In this document: piece after piece, positions 11,141 to 19,887 of the stretch
Layout: the number at the start of each line of letters is the position of its first letter
Position numbering within the stretch: the stretch's first letter is position 1
Assembly: GCA_022792885.1 (NCBI GenBank)
Contig: JAAWBX010000007.1
Location: 62,001-126,000, forward strand
DNA length: 64,000 nucleotides
Reading direction: 5' to 3'
From: Lachnospiraceae bacterium
GTDB lineage: Bacteria > Bacillota > Clostridia > Lachnospirales > Lachnospiraceae
The notes under the pieces: generated by a model
Told to the model about the DNA's origin: nothing
What the model saw: only the letters and a program-made list of their open reading frames with translations
Databases searched by the model: none
Position numbers and translations under genes: made by a program

Positions 11141-12187
11141 ATGAGGATTGGGAAAAGGATAGCGGCAGGCTTTCTGGCGGCGGCTTTGACGATCGGAACT
11201 TTGGCGGGATGCTCTTCTTCTCTGCGGGGAGTGAAGAAGGCGGATTATCCGGCACTTACGGCCGCTGTTTACGGGACGCAGGAGATCAAGCTGGCGGAAG
11301 TGAACTATTATCTGCGGAATCTTCAGTACGTTTATGAAATGATATACGGCTCCTATTACGGGGAAGACATGTGGACAATGACGAGCGGCGGCCCGAAAAC
11401 CATGGAAGCCAGCGTAAAAGAAAGTACGTTGAGCAAGATCTATCAGATCTATGTGCTGAATGAAAAAGCGGCGGAATGGGAGATTGCGCTTACCGAGGAA
11501 GATCAGCAGAAGGTCGAAGAGGCGGTGGACAAGTATTTGGAGGATACCTCGGAGAAGATTTTGGACGAGGTAGGTCTGGACCGGGACGGGCTGATTGAGT
11601 TATACCGGCGCAACGCCTTGGCGAATCTGGTGTGGGAAGAGACCGTGAAGGATGTCAGCACGGAAGTCAGCGACGAGGAAGCGGCGCAGCGCCGCATAAC
11701 CGTGATTGCTCTGAACGATAATTCGGAAGAGTTCGTTGCGGAAGAGCTGAAGGAAGAGATATTGTCCGCCCTGGAAGAGGGAAAAACGATGAGCGAGATC
11801 GCGGAGGAGAAGAAGCTGGCGGCTTCTCCGTATACGTTGGGCGAGGGCGATTATGCCGATTCGATCGGGCCGGCGGCCATGGCGTTGAAAGAAGGCGAAT
11901 ACGATGCCCTGCATGTAGAAGATTACGGAACCTGGTATGTGATTTACTGCGACAGTGAATTTGACGAGACGGCGACCGAAACGAAAAAAGGTTCCATTGT
12001 GACGGAGCGCAAAGCGGCGGCGTTTGAAGAAGTTTATACCGAATGGAAAGCGGCGGCGCAGACGTTTGAAGTGGACGACGATGTGGTTGCGCTTTTGACG
12101 ATGGATACGGCGATGTATGTGCCGGAGACGACGACGGCGGGCGAGGAAGAAACTTCTTCCGAAGCCGAGGACGAGACGGAGAATTAA
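11141..12187 (+). CDS. Lipoprotein peptidyl-prolyl isomerase/foldase, PrsA/SurA-like
   Basis: A 348-residue lipoprotein: a positively charged start (MRIGKRIAAG), a hydrophobic stretch and the lipobox LAGC at about residue 23. The region after it (EIKLAEVNYYLRNLQYVYEMIYG...) is the helical SurA/PrsA N-terminal chaperone fold. A later part (MSEIAEEKKLA...ALKEGEYDALHVEDYGTWYVIYC) resembles a parvulin-like domain, but I cannot confirm an intact isomerase active site. The tail is Glu/Thr-rich. The start at 11141 is chosen because AGGAGG lies 5 bases upstream; the upstream ATG at 11135 overlaps it. Probably helps fold exported proteins. In many clostridia such a gene sits between mfd and spoVT. Confidence 0.8.
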   Translation: MRIGKRIAAGFLAAALTIGTLAGCSSSLRGVKKADYPALTAAVYGTQEIKLAEVNYYLRNLQYVYEMIYGSYYGEDMWTMTSGGPKTMEASVKESTLSKIYQIYVLNEKAAEWEIALTEEDQQKVEEAVDKYLEDTSEKILDEVGLDRDGLIELYRRNALANLVWEETVKDVSTEVSDEEAAQRRITVIALNDNSEEFVAEELKEEILSALEEGKTMSEIAEEKKLAASPYTLGEGDYADSIGPAAMALKEGEYDALHVEDYGTWYVIYCDSEFDETATETKKGSIVTERKAAAFEEVYTEWKAAAQTFEVDDDVVALLTMDTAMYVPETTTAGEEETSSEAEDETEN

Positions 12188-12229
12188 CCGGACGGAATCT
12201 GCGAGCCGAACGACTTGAAGATTATGAAG

Positions 12230-12275
12230 ACCTCTGAGTGGACGTGCAGGGAAGCCGTCCGCCCGGAGGTTTTTT
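12230..12275 (+). terminator. Rho-independent terminator
   Basis: A stem of about 15 pairs (ACCTCTGAGTGGACG with CGTCCGCCCGGAGGT, including GU pairs) is followed by a T run. It ends the pth-mfd-foldase block and separates it from the convergent permease. Confidence 0.75.
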
Positions 12276-12287
12276 ATATCATACGGT

Positions 12288-13544
12288 TTACGGGAAGGTT
12301 TCAAAAGCAAGATGTATCAGAAGGCTTAAGCATCCGGCGAGAAACGGGCAGAGGACGGTGACGACAAAAAGAGGGGGATAACTTTCCCGGTACGTGGTTT
12401 GGCAGTGTTTGACGGATAAAGCGATCACGCTGTTTTGAGGAAGCGTGTCGAAAGTCAGAGTTCCCAGGCTTAAGAAACGTCCGATGAAAGGCGCGGAAGC
12501 GCCAAATTGAGAAAAAGGCTGCAAGACCTTGAGGGCAAAAGAAAGGGCGCCGCTCGAGGAACCGAGGAGAGCGGCGAACAGCGCGCCGGTCAGGAAGGCG
12601 AAAACCAGGGGGTTACCCCCTGAATTTTTTTGCAGAAAAACGAGAAAAGACGACAGGGAAGCGGACGTTTGTAAAACGGCTGCGAAGCCGGCCAGGGCAG
12701 CCGGAAGAAAAACGATTCTGGCGCGGATGAGAGAAATGCCGATCAGGGACGCGACCCCTTTTTGGGGCGGGTAAAAAAGCAGAAGCCCTCCGCAGCAAAG
12801 AAAAATGGAAATTACCGTGGGAACAGGCAGGAAATTGACGCTGAGAAGAAGGATAAAAATGACGGCGAGCATGGGAAGAAAAGAAACGGAAGAATAAAAC
12901 GGCCGGGATTTATCGACCGGATGCAGCAAAAACGGCCGGGTTTTTCGGGTTAAATAATAGGCGACCAGAAAAAGGGTAAAAAGGCAGCTTAAAATTCCGG
13001 GCGTCGGGGCGGCGAGGCCGGAAATCTGTAAAGCGGCGGTCGGAAGAAGATTTTGAAGCTGCGTAGTCCCGGGCAACATTTGAGCCGGTGTGAGATAACC
13101 AAGCAGGCAGGCGGGAAAAAGCGCCGGCGGCAAGCCGGTCCGTTCGGAAAGCAGCTTGAAGAAGGGGTAGAGAGTGAAGATGAGAAAGGCCGGCTTCAGC
13201 CCTCCCAGGATCATGAGAAAACTGAAAAATCCCAGACAGAGCAGGCTGTGTCTGCGGCCGAAACGGAAAAGCAGCCAGGAAATAAACCCGTCGATCGCGC
13301 CGCTTTGCTCCAGGGTGGCGGAAAAAAGCGCGCTTGCCAGATAAAGCGGGAGAAAGCGCAAAAAAAATTCTTCGAATCCGAGAAAATAATCCCACAAGAA
13401 AACAAAGGAGAAGGGTTTTGAACCGAGAAGCGCAATAGAAAAAGAGGCGGCCAGAGTCAAAGGCCACATTTTTTGACTTTTGTAATTACCGGCCGCCAGT
13501 AAAAAAATGGAAAATAAAACGGCAATCAAATCTCTCAGCGGCAT
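12288..13544 (-). CDS. GntP-like integral membrane permease
   Basis: A 418-residue, almost wholly hydrophobic protein with roughly 11-12 predicted membrane segments. The C-terminal stretch TLTFDTLPQNSVIALSVKHC followed by TTYRESYPP resembles the 'DTLPH-x-G...TH..SY' region of GntP/gluconate:H+ permeases, and there are re-entrant-looking Gly/Ser-rich parts (FAALLGSSSGALSFALK). The substrate is unknown; organic acids or sugar acids are usual for the superfamily. The gene is alone, convergent with the foldase gene and divergent from the MerR gene. It marks the left edge of the accessory segment that separates the mfd and spoVT blocks. Confidence 0.55.
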   Translation of the reverse strand: MPLRDLIAVLFSIFLLAAGNYKSQKMWPLTLAASFSIALLGSKPFSFVFLWDYFLGFEEFFLRFLPLYLASALFSATLEQSGAIDGFISWLLFRFGRRHSLLCLGFFSFLMILGGLKPAFLIFTLYPFFKLLSERTGLPPALFPACLLGYLTPAQMLPGTTQLQNLLPTAALQISGLAAPTPGILSCLFTLFLVAYYLTRKTRPFLLHPVDKSRPFYSSVSFLPMLAVIFILLLSVNFLPVPTVISIFLCCGGLLLFYPPQKGVASLIGISLIRARIVFLPAALAGFAAVLQTSASLSSFLVFLQKNSGGNPLVFAFLTGALFAALLGSSSGALSFALKVLQPFSQFGASAPFIGRFLSLGTLTFDTLPQNSVIALSVKHCQTTYRESYPPLFVVTVLCPFLAGCLSLLIHLAFETFP

Positions 13545-13717
13545 TCGAAAGCCTCCTTTGCGCGCAGATAAACTTTGTCTGAATTATAACACATATATGG
13601 CTGTTTTCACAATATTTTGGTAAAATGGTGGAAATATGATGAGAATACGGTTCCGGAGAAATCCATGATAGAAAATTTCCGGGGCTTCGGTCGTATATCC
13701 GGCCGGGAGGAATGGAA

Positions 13718-14551
13718 ATGGCAGAAAAAAAGGCAAAGTCATTGCGGGTTCGAGCTTTTGCGGAAGCGATGGGAGTAAGCGCGGATTTTGTAAAATTTTA
13801 TCACGAAAGCGGAATATTAGAGCCCTGGGTGGATCCGGAGGATCGATACCGTTCCTTTGACGTATGGCAGGGAAATCGCCTTGTTATGGCAAAATGTTAT
13901 CGAAAGATGGGGTTCAGCCTGGGAGAGATCGCCCGCTTGATGAATTGCAGTGATTCCGCGGAGATTATCCGGATGATGCGAGAGAAAGAAAAAGAGGTGG
14001 ACCGGGAACTGCGCCGGCTTTCGAATTTAAGACAAAGTATGTCCGACTGGAAAGAGAGCTGCGAGCGTTGTTATGAAAATGTCAATCAATGGGAGATCGC
14101 TTCGCGGCCGGGGTATTATATCGTAGATTATATGGAGGGACCGGAATTTCTGCTGGAGGAGGAACGCCAGGAGATCTTGACGTCCTGGATGGAAAGCCCT
14201 TATTTGACGATCCGTCTGCTCCGGACTTATGCGGACGAGGCGTTGGAGGAGGGAAGGGAAATCATATATGGCGCGGTAGCGATTGAAAGGGGCTGGCTGG
14301 ATATGCAGTTGGCGGCGCCCGCCGCGCGTTATATCTTCACGGTACCTCCCTGTGAGAAGTGCTTTTATTATAATTATGTGGAGGAATGGCGGCCGGGGCG
14401 TTCTCATGAGATGCTTCATCTGGCTCTGGATCGTATGCATAAAGAGGGATTTCATGAAGTGCCGGGCGACATTTTAATGTTGAACGTTCTGGAAACGTAT
14501 AAGGAGGGTAAACGGGATATGAGTTATCGCATTTCCGTTCCGGTCGGATAA
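13718..14551 (+). CDS. MerR-family transcriptional regulator
   Basis: A 277-residue regulator. The N-terminal winged helix-turn-helix is recognisable (RVRAFAEAMGVSADFVKFYHESGIL, then RYRSFDVWQGNRLVMAKCYRKMGFSLGEIARLMN), followed by the dimerisation helix (EKEKEVDRELRRLSNLRQSM) and a C-terminal part of about 150 residues with the outline of a GyrI-like effector-binding domain. The ATG at 13718 is preferred over 13712 because GGGAGG is 7 bases before it. It is immediately upstream of a flavin reductase whose promoter has the long 19-base spacer typical of MerR control, so that operon is the likely target. The ligand is unknown. Confidence 0.85.
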   Translation: MAEKKAKSLRVRAFAEAMGVSADFVKFYHESGILEPWVDPEDRYRSFDVWQGNRLVMAKCYRKMGFSLGEIARLMNCSDSAEIIRMMREKEKEVDRELRRLSNLRQSMSDWKESCERCYENVNQWEIASRPGYYIVDYMEGPEFLLEEERQEILTSWMESPYLTIRLLRTYADEALEEGREIIYGAVAIERGWLDMQLAAPAARYIFTVPPCEKCFYYNYVEEWRPGRSHEMLHLALDRMHKEGFHEVPGDILMLNVLETYKEGKRDMSYRISVPVG

Positions 14552-14565
14552 AAACGAATCGGGTC

Positions 14566-14596
14566 TTGACCGGTGGGCAGCTCCCCGCTGTACAAT
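14566..14596 (+). promoter_or_regulatory. MerR-type promoter with 19-base spacer and dyad
   Basis: TTGACC (14566-14571) and TACAAT (14591-14596) are separated by 19 bases instead of the usual 17. The spacer carries an imperfect palindrome centred on AGCT (about 14 of 20 positions symmetric, bases 14571-14590). This is the architecture that MerR-family activators act on by twisting the DNA. It lies between the MerR gene and the flavin reductase. Confidence 0.75.
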
Positions 14597-14656
14597 GAAA
14601 GCAGTTTGAAGCGGCCGCTTTTGAAACGCAAATTTAAAAACAGGGGGGAATTGAAT

Positions 14657-16417
14657 ATGACGGAAAAAAGGAAGCTGTCACGGCGGGATTTTATGAAAGG
14701 AGCAGCGGCCGGCGTGGTCGGAGCGGCGGCAATCGGGGTATTGGGAGCCTGTCAGGAGACGGCGCCCGCCAAGGCGACGGCGGATTCGACGTCGGCTGCG
14801 CAGACCGCGGCTTTTGCCGGGAGCGGACAGGCGGACGCGGCCGGGACGCTGGATTTCGAAAAATACAGAGATGCGAAGTGGGCTTTTGAGATTCCTCCGG
14901 AGCCGATTCCGGAAGCGGATATTGCGGACGAGCAGGAGGCGGAGGTTGTCGTGATCGGGGCCGGAACCGCGGGGCTTTGTACGGCGGTTTCCTGTGTGGA
15001 ACAGGGGCTGAAAACAATTTTGATTTCGGCCAGCGAATTTCCCGTGAGCCGGGGCGGTTCCAATCACGGTATTGCCAGCAAAATCATGAAGCGGGACGGA
15101 ATCGAAGCTTACGATATGAAAGCCGTTGTGGGTCGTGAGATGGTCTGCGCCGCCAACTCCATCGACCACAAGAAATGGGTGCGCTTTCTGAAAAATAATG
15201 AAGAGGCCATGAATTGGATGGTGGATTTGATGGCTTCAAAAAACGTGGATATGGCGTTGGAGGCCGGACCGCCGGAATCTTATATTCCGAAAGATCATCC
15301 CATGTACATTCCGCTGGCGGCGCACAGCGTTGTGAGCGAAGATTATACGGCCGGCGCCGGGCAGCCGCTTCTGGTGCAGACGATGGCGGATATCCTGGTG
15401 GAGAAGGGCGGCACGCTCATTTACCAGATGAAAGGTTGTCAGTTGTTACGCGGGGACGATAACAAGGGAAGAGTAAGCGGAGTGATTGCCGAGAATCTTC
15501 AGGATCATACGTATCATAAGTTTATCGGAAGCAAGGCAGTGGTTCTGGCTACCGGGGATTTTTCTGCCGACAAAGACATGATGGCAAAATATTGCCCTTC
15601 CATGTTGTCCTTGATTGCCGACGATGCCGGAGAGGATTATGATGTGGGAGCGAAAACGACCGGATTGTATAAAGGGGACGGCCACAAAATGGGCATCTGG
15701 GTCGGAGCGGCCTGGCAGAGGGATGAAGAAAACTGCCCGATGGTCAACGTAGCTCAGGGCTATTGCGCGCAGCCTTATCTGGGACATTGCGGCCTGGAAG
15801 TTAATATTCGGGGCGAGCGTTTCTGTAACGAACTGGCTCTTCATTCTTATACCGGGCATCAGGTGCTGATGCAGCCGGACAAGGTGGCGTTCGCGATCTG
15901 GGGAACCAATTATGCAAAAGAAGGCGGCCCCTGGTATAAGAGGGGAACGGCCAACAAAAACGCGATTACGGATGAGGAGTTTATCGAATCCTGGGAAGCG
16001 AACGTGGGCGGTAAGTTTGTGAAAGGCGATACCATTGAGGAAGTCTTGCAGCAACTGGAATTGCCCGAGGAAGAAACGATGGCGACGATCGAGCGATACA
16101 ATGCGCTCTGTGAGAAAGGGGAGGACGAGGACTTTATGAAGCCGTCGCATTGCATGGTGCCGATTAAGGAAGCCCCTTTTTATGGAGCCAGAATCGGAGG
16201 ACGTTTTTTGACCGTGCTGGGCGGATTGAGGACAAACGTGAATATGCAGGTCTGTGAAGAGGATGATACGCCGATCCCCGGTTTGTATAATGTCGGAACC
16301 ATGGTGGGCGATTTCTATCATAATACTTATACTTTTATGATGCAGGGATTGAATTTAGGCGCAAACTGTCTGACTTTTGGCTATCTGACCGGAAAGTATA
16401 TTGCGGAGAATGAATAA
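14657..16417 (+). CDS. Tat-exported FAD-dependent reductase (second copy)
   Basis: A 586-residue paralogue of the protein at 727-2493, with the same order: twin-arginine motif SRRDFMKG, hydrophobic core, lipobox-like LGAC, low-complexity linker, FAD motif EVVVIGAGTAGLCTAVSCVEQG, and a C-terminal GTMVGDFYHNTYTFMMQGLNLGANC region. The start at 14657 follows GGGGGG; the longer frame from 14573 would bury the Tat signal and overlap the promoter. It is 14 bases before a gene for an FMN-binding lipoprotein. Exported FAD reductase plus covalent FMN protein is the layout of extracellular flavin-dependent fumarate/urocanate-type reductases; substrate not determined. Confidence 0.85.
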   Translation: MTEKRKLSRRDFMKGAAAGVVGAAAIGVLGACQETAPAKATADSTSAAQTAAFAGSGQADAAGTLDFEKYRDAKWAFEIPPEPIPEADIADEQEAEVVVIGAGTAGLCTAVSCVEQGLKTILISASEFPVSRGGSNHGIASKIMKRDGIEAYDMKAVVGREMVCAANSIDHKKWVRFLKNNEEAMNWMVDLMASKNVDMALEAGPPESYIPKDHPMYIPLAAHSVVSEDYTAGAGQPLLVQTMADILVEKGGTLIYQMKGCQLLRGDDNKGRVSGVIAENLQDHTYHKFIGSKAVVLATGDFSADKDMMAKYCPSMLSLIADDAGEDYDVGAKTTGLYKGDGHKMGIWVGAAWQRDEENCPMVNVAQGYCAQPYLGHCGLEVNIRGERFCNELALHSYTGHQVLMQPDKVAFAIWGTNYAKEGGPWYKRGTANKNAITDEEFIESWEANVGGKFVKGDTIEEVLQQLELPEEETMATIERYNALCEKGEDEDFMKPSHCMVPIKEAPFYGARIGGRFLTVLGGLRTNVNMQVCEEDDTPIPGLYNVGTMVGDFYHNTYTFMMQGLNLGANCLTFGYLTGKYIAENE

Positions 16418-16431
16418 AGGCGGGAAGCAGA

Positions 16432-16884
16432 ATGAAAAAGAAAGCGATTTTGGCGGCGTTGTTTTTCCTGATCTGCGGATGCGGATGCGCGCCGAAAACA
16501 AACAGTGAAGCAACCGAAGCTTCCGGGCAGACGTCCGGAAAAACGGAAGCGTCTTCCGAAACGGAGGAGACAAAATCATCCGCGGAAAGTGAGACTTTCG
16601 CGGAAGAGGCGGCCGGCGATGTGTATACGGCGAGCGGAAAAGGGGCTGTGGGGAAAATCACGGTTACTCTGGTGGTGGCGGATGGCCAGGTAGTGGACTG
16701 TGTCATTGACGGATCCAAAGAAACGCCGGATAAAGGCGGCGTTGTGGCGGAAAAGTTTCAGGAAGCTTTTTTAAACGGCGCATCGGTAGATGAATTGGAG
16801 GCCGTATCCGGAGCTTCCATCAGCAGCGCAACGATCAAACAGTTGTTGCGGAAATGTTTGGATGAAGCCGGGGTTGTTCGGTAA
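16432..16884 (+). CDS. FMN-binding domain lipoprotein
   Basis: A 150-residue protein with a lipoprotein signal (LFFLICGCGC), a Ser/Thr/Glu-rich linker of about 50 residues and one FMN_bind domain. The domain ends with SGASISSATIKQLL, matching the (S/T)GA(S/T)x(S/T) flavinylation motif in which a Ser or Thr is covalently loaded with FMN by ApbE. It therefore probably carries a covalent FMN that passes electrons to the flavin reductase encoded 14 bases upstream. No apbE is seen in the window. A terminator follows. Confidence 0.88.
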   Translation: MKKKAILAALFFLICGCGCAPKTNSEATEASGQTSGKTEASSETEETKSSAESETFAEEAAGDVYTASGKGAVGKITVTLVVADGQVVDCVIDGSKETPDKGGVVAEKFQEAFLNGASVDELEAVSGASISSATIKQLLRKCLDEAGVVR

Positions 16885-16956
16885 AAGGCGAAGCCGGGCG
16901 ATCGCGTCCGGCGGCGGACGGGATTCGGTCAAGCGAAAGCGGGTTTTCAGGGAAAG

Positions 16957-16986
16957 GGATATCACGGGGGTGATATCCTTTTTTCG
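16957..16986 (+). terminator. Rho-independent terminator after the FMN lipoprotein gene
   Basis: GGATATCAC pairs with GTGATATCC around a G-rich loop, followed by six T. It separates the reductase operon from the decayed end of the CRISPR array. Confidence 0.88.
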
Positions 16987-17028
16987 TTTTCTTTATGGGG
17001 GTGAAGTCAGTAAATAGGTTTATTTGTT

Positions 17029-17732
17029 ATTTTGATTATATTTATCGTAAGGGAAATGATAGCGAGTGCGGCATAGTAGGGTGGGTAAAGAACATATTTC
17101 AATTTGTGCTCTCTGCAGAGAGAATGACGGCGGTCGGGCGCAGTTTTGCAGGAAGAGACTTATTTCAATCCACGTTCCCTGTGAGGGAGTGACGGGACTG
17201 ATCGGGTTAAGAGAACGGGCGGAGGTAATTTTAATTTACGTTCGTCTGCGAGGGGAGCGACGCTACAAAAACAGCACTCGAAACCAGTATCACCATTTCA
17301 ATCCACGCTCCCCGCGAGGGGAGCGACAGAAGCGTGAAGCACTTACCATTATCGATCGGCTATTTCAATCCACGCTCCCCGCGAGGGGAGCGACGCAGCA
17401 ATACGGCCGGAGGAGCGGCGCATACGGCTGAATTTCAATCCACGCTCCCCGCGAGGGGAGCGACGTAGCGCACCTGTTCCCGATCACCAACAACACGAAT
17501 TTCAATCCACGCTCCCCGCGAGGGGAGCGACATTATGTCCGCACCACACTTTTTCATTTCGTGATATTTCAATCCACGCTCCCCGCGAGGGGAGCGACCA
17601 GCTCATCAATAATATCATTCCAGACAGAAGGATTTCAATCCACGCTCCCCGCGAGGGGAGCGACATGCGCGCGGATATATATTATATATACAGCTTATAA
17701 TTTCAATCCACGCTCCCCGCGAGGGGAGCGAC
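17029..17732 (-). CRISPR. Type I-C CRISPR array: 7 identical repeats plus 4 progressively decayed repeats
   Basis: Seven identical 33-base repeats begin at 17294, 17362, 17432, 17499, 17566, 17632 and 17700, with spacers of 33-37 bases. On the minus strand the repeat starts GTCGCTCCCC and ends GTGGATTGAAAT, the usual type I-C form with a hairpin of about 7 pairs. To the left the repeats decay in register: 17228-17261 (34 bases), 17162-17193 (32), 17096-17128 (33) and, barely recognisable, 17029-17060 (32), still at 32-35 base spacing. The leader and cas genes are on the right, so the intact repeats are leader-proximal. Transcription is inferred to run on the minus strand, as for the cas genes. 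Confidence 0.96.
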
Positions 17733-17901
17733 AGCAAAAACAGTCAAAAATTCAACCGTTTTGCAAAAGAAAATGCTCAAAACAACCAAAATGATTCGTA
17801 TTCGTTGTATGATTTTTGCTGTGGTATATAAAATAAAGATGTTTTAAGCTTAGAATACCGTGCGAACCTAAAAGGATTTTCTGGGCGCTTGCTCTTCGCA
17901 C
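17733..17901 (-). promoter_or_regulatory. CRISPR leader region
   Basis: A 169-base A/T-rich stretch between the last intact repeat and the cas2 stop codon, with no open frame of note. Its place next to the conserved end of the array and the cas1-cas2 genes makes it the leader where new spacers enter and where the array transcript should begin. No promoter could be assigned with confidence. Confidence 0.7.
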
Positions 17902-18192
17902 TTAGAGAATCAAGGTATCTTCGGGCGAATATGTGTTCTTTGCACCAAAATGCTCGATTTTGTTTTCGTAATGATTTCCAAGATAATAAAAGCGCAGGCT
18001 GTCTTTTTTCGGATCCATAAGCTTACACAGCTTGTCCTTGAGACTATGGCATTGTGCAGCATCAAGCCAACATTCGAAAACAGAACATTGTACTCTTTGC
18101 CCATAGTTGACGCATTGTTTGGCGATTTGCCGCAACCGTTTGCGGCCGGCGGCGTCTTCCGTATTTACATCGTAAGTGATCAGCACTAACAT
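17902..18192 (-). CDS. cas2: CRISPR-associated endoribonuclease Cas2
   Basis: A 96-residue Cas2: MLVLITYDVNTEDAAGRKRLRQIAK has the family start with the metal-binding Asp (YDV), and the QCSVFECWLDAAQ beta-strand follows. It works with Cas1 in spacer acquisition. The ATG at 18192 is used: it lies 4 bases after the cas1 stop with GGAAG upstream, whereas the longer frame would run back into cas1. It is the last cas gene, next to the leader. Confidence 0.95.
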   Translation of the reverse strand: MLVLITYDVNTEDAAGRKRLRQIAKQCVNYGQRVQCSVFECWLDAAQCHSLKDKLCKLMDPKKDSLRFYYLGNHYENKIEHFGAKNTYSPEDTLIL

Positions 18193-18196
18193 AAGT

Positions 18197-19228
18197 TTAC
18201 TTCCATAAAAATGGTGGATAGGCATCTAAATCTCCGCGGAGATAACGTGCAAGCAGCAATGCCTGTACATGTGGAATCATCCCCCAGGAAAGTTTTTCTC
18301 CCAGATAAGGATGTGTTAAAGTTTCTTTTTTCTTTTCCTGCCAGTGTTTTAAAAACAGTTTTCTGCCGTCATCCGTCAGCAGTACGGCTCCGCTTTCTGT
18401 GTTCAGGAAGTCCGAAGATTTGAGGATGCGGTTGTTGATGAGGGTCAGAACAAAGCGATCCGCCATAGAAGGGCGAAGCTCTTCCATCAGATCCAGGGCA
18501 AGTGAAGTTCTTCCGGGGCGGTCCCGGTGGAGAAATCCGACATAAGAATCCAGCCCGACCCCTTCCAATGCGGATGCGCAGTCGTGCGCAAGGAGACTGT
18601 AGGAAAAAGAAAGCAGAGCGTTGACGGCGTCCAGAGGAGGACGGCGGCTTCGGGTGCGGAAACAGAACGTTTTTTTATCACCGAGAATCATTTCGTCAAA
18701 CACGTCAAAATAGGAATTGGCTCCCGTGCCCTCCAGCCCCCGAAGGGATTCCAGAGAAGCGGCCTCTTTTACTTTCGGTAAAAGCTCCCGGATTTTTTGA
18801 GAGGAAGCGGCAAGACGTTCTTCGTTTATGTGCAATTTATGATCGCGCCGGGTTCGTTCGATACTCCAACGGGCATTATAGAGCTTGCCGAAAATCATCG
18901 TTCGGCTGATCCGGCAGCTTTGATCCGGGTCGTCCGCAGCGCGGTATTGCGCCCGCCGCAGCAGAACATTGCCGTTGCCGCTGCCGCAGGATCTGGCCAG
19001 AAATTTTCCGCGCGGGGTGAAGAAGGCGAAGCCGATCCGGCGTTCGGCGCAGGCTCCCAGCAAAGCCGGAGAAGCTCCCGCATAAGAAAACGAGACGATG
19101 TTTTGTAGTGTATGCAGGGGATATCGCGCGGCAATCTGTTTGTCCCGGTTCGCTACGATATTTTCCCCGTCCAGAGACAGGTAAATGTCTTCGGACAAAA
19201 TATAAAGGGTGTTGAGCAGGTGCTTCAT
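18197..19228 (-). CDS. cas1: CRISPR-associated integrase Cas1, type I-C
   Basis: A 343-residue integrase that inserts spacers with Cas2. The N-terminal beta-rich domain (LLNTLYILSEDIYLSLDGENIVA) is followed by the helical catalytic domain. The metal-binding Glu is in LRGLEGTGANSYF, the His in VGFLHRDRPGRTSLALDLMEELRP and the acidic cluster just after it. Length fits the I-C branch. It overlaps cas4 by four bases. Confidence 0.96.
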   Translation of the reverse strand: MKHLLNTLYILSEDIYLSLDGENIVANRDKQIAARYPLHTLQNIVSFSYAGASPALLGACAERRIGFAFFTPRGKFLARSCGSGNGNVLLRRAQYRAADDPDQSCRISRTMIFGKLYNARWSIERTRRDHKLHINEERLAASSQKIRELLPKVKEAASLESLRGLEGTGANSYFDVFDEMILGDKKTFCFRTRSRRPPLDAVNALLSFSYSLLAHDCASALEGVGLDSYVGFLHRDRPGRTSLALDLMEELRPSMADRFVLTLINNRILKSSDFLNTESGAVLLTDDGRKLFLKHWQEKKKETLTHPYLGEKLSWGMIPHVQALLLARYLRGDLDAYPPFLWK

Positions 19229-19887
19229 GACAATTCCTCCATGGCCCCGGCAAGGTAATCGGAAACCTTTCTTTGGCGGAGCAGTTTCGGCAGGCAGAGA
19301 TCCTTTAGGGAACAGGACTGGCAGGCTTTTGAGGGCTTGACCTTCGGCGTAAAATGTTTTTGATATAGACCATGCATTTCAGCCAGGTAAAATCGAACCT
19401 GCTCGCGCATCGACGGGGTGAAAGAAACCGGCAGCCGACGGCGGGGCGTTCCGTAATACAGGGCTCCGTCCGGGATTGAACAGCAGAGCATTTCTTCCAG
19501 ACACATGGCCTGTCCGCACAGCTGCAGTTCATCCGCGTTGTTTTCTTTGGGCTCGCCTCGTTTGTATTCGACCGGATAGGGCCGCCATAAACCGTCCCGG
19601 CCGGGTAACGAAACGCCGTCAGGATCGCGATGAAACTCTACTACATCGCATTGTCCGGAAATGCCGAGGCGCGCGGAAAAAACGGCCAGTCCCCGGACGG
19701 TCAGAAGGTCGCCGCGGCTTTCCCGAAACGTAGGATCGTGTGCGTTTTCATGCAGCAGGCGTCCGTCCGTGGTGTGAAAATTCTCTTCCCATTGATTTTC
19801 AATGTGGATCAGGGCCCATTGGCGTCGGCAGAAGGAAAAATGCTGAAGACCGGAGAGTTGGAGATAATCTTCTTCCTTAAATTCCAT
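19225..19887 (-). CDS. cas4: CRISPR-associated exonuclease Cas4
   Basis: A 220-residue RecB-family nuclease with an FeS cluster, which trims prespacers and selects for the PAM. One cluster Cys is early (FSFCRRQW) and three lie near the end (ACQSCSLKDLC). The nuclease motifs are GQCDVVEF, PVEYKRG (the Asp/Glu-x-Lys core) and ELQLCGQA. The ATG at 19887, 6 bases after GGAGG, is preferred to the TTG one codon upstream. It overlaps the end of cas7 by 11 bases. Confidence 0.95.
   Translation of the reverse strand: MEFKEEDYLQLSGLQHFSFCRRQWALIHIENQWEENFHTTDGRLLHENAHDPTFRESRGDLLTVRGLAVFSARLGISGQCDVVEFHRDPDGVSLPGRDGLWRPYPVEYKRGEPKENNADELQLCGQAMCLEEMLCCSIPDGALYYGTPRRRLPVSFTPSMREQVRFYLAEMHGLYQKHFTPKVKPSKACQSCSLKDLCLPKLLRQRKVSDYLAGAMEELS

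Noticed and set aside
16962-16995. A fifth decayed CRISPR repeat one period left of 17029
   Set aside because: The sequence there is the terminator hairpin of the FMN lipoprotein gene and has no convincing match to the repeat.
17066-17794. Short plus-strand frames inside the CRISPR array reading FQSTLPARGAT repeats
   Set aside because: Translations of the CRISPR repeat itself, not genes.
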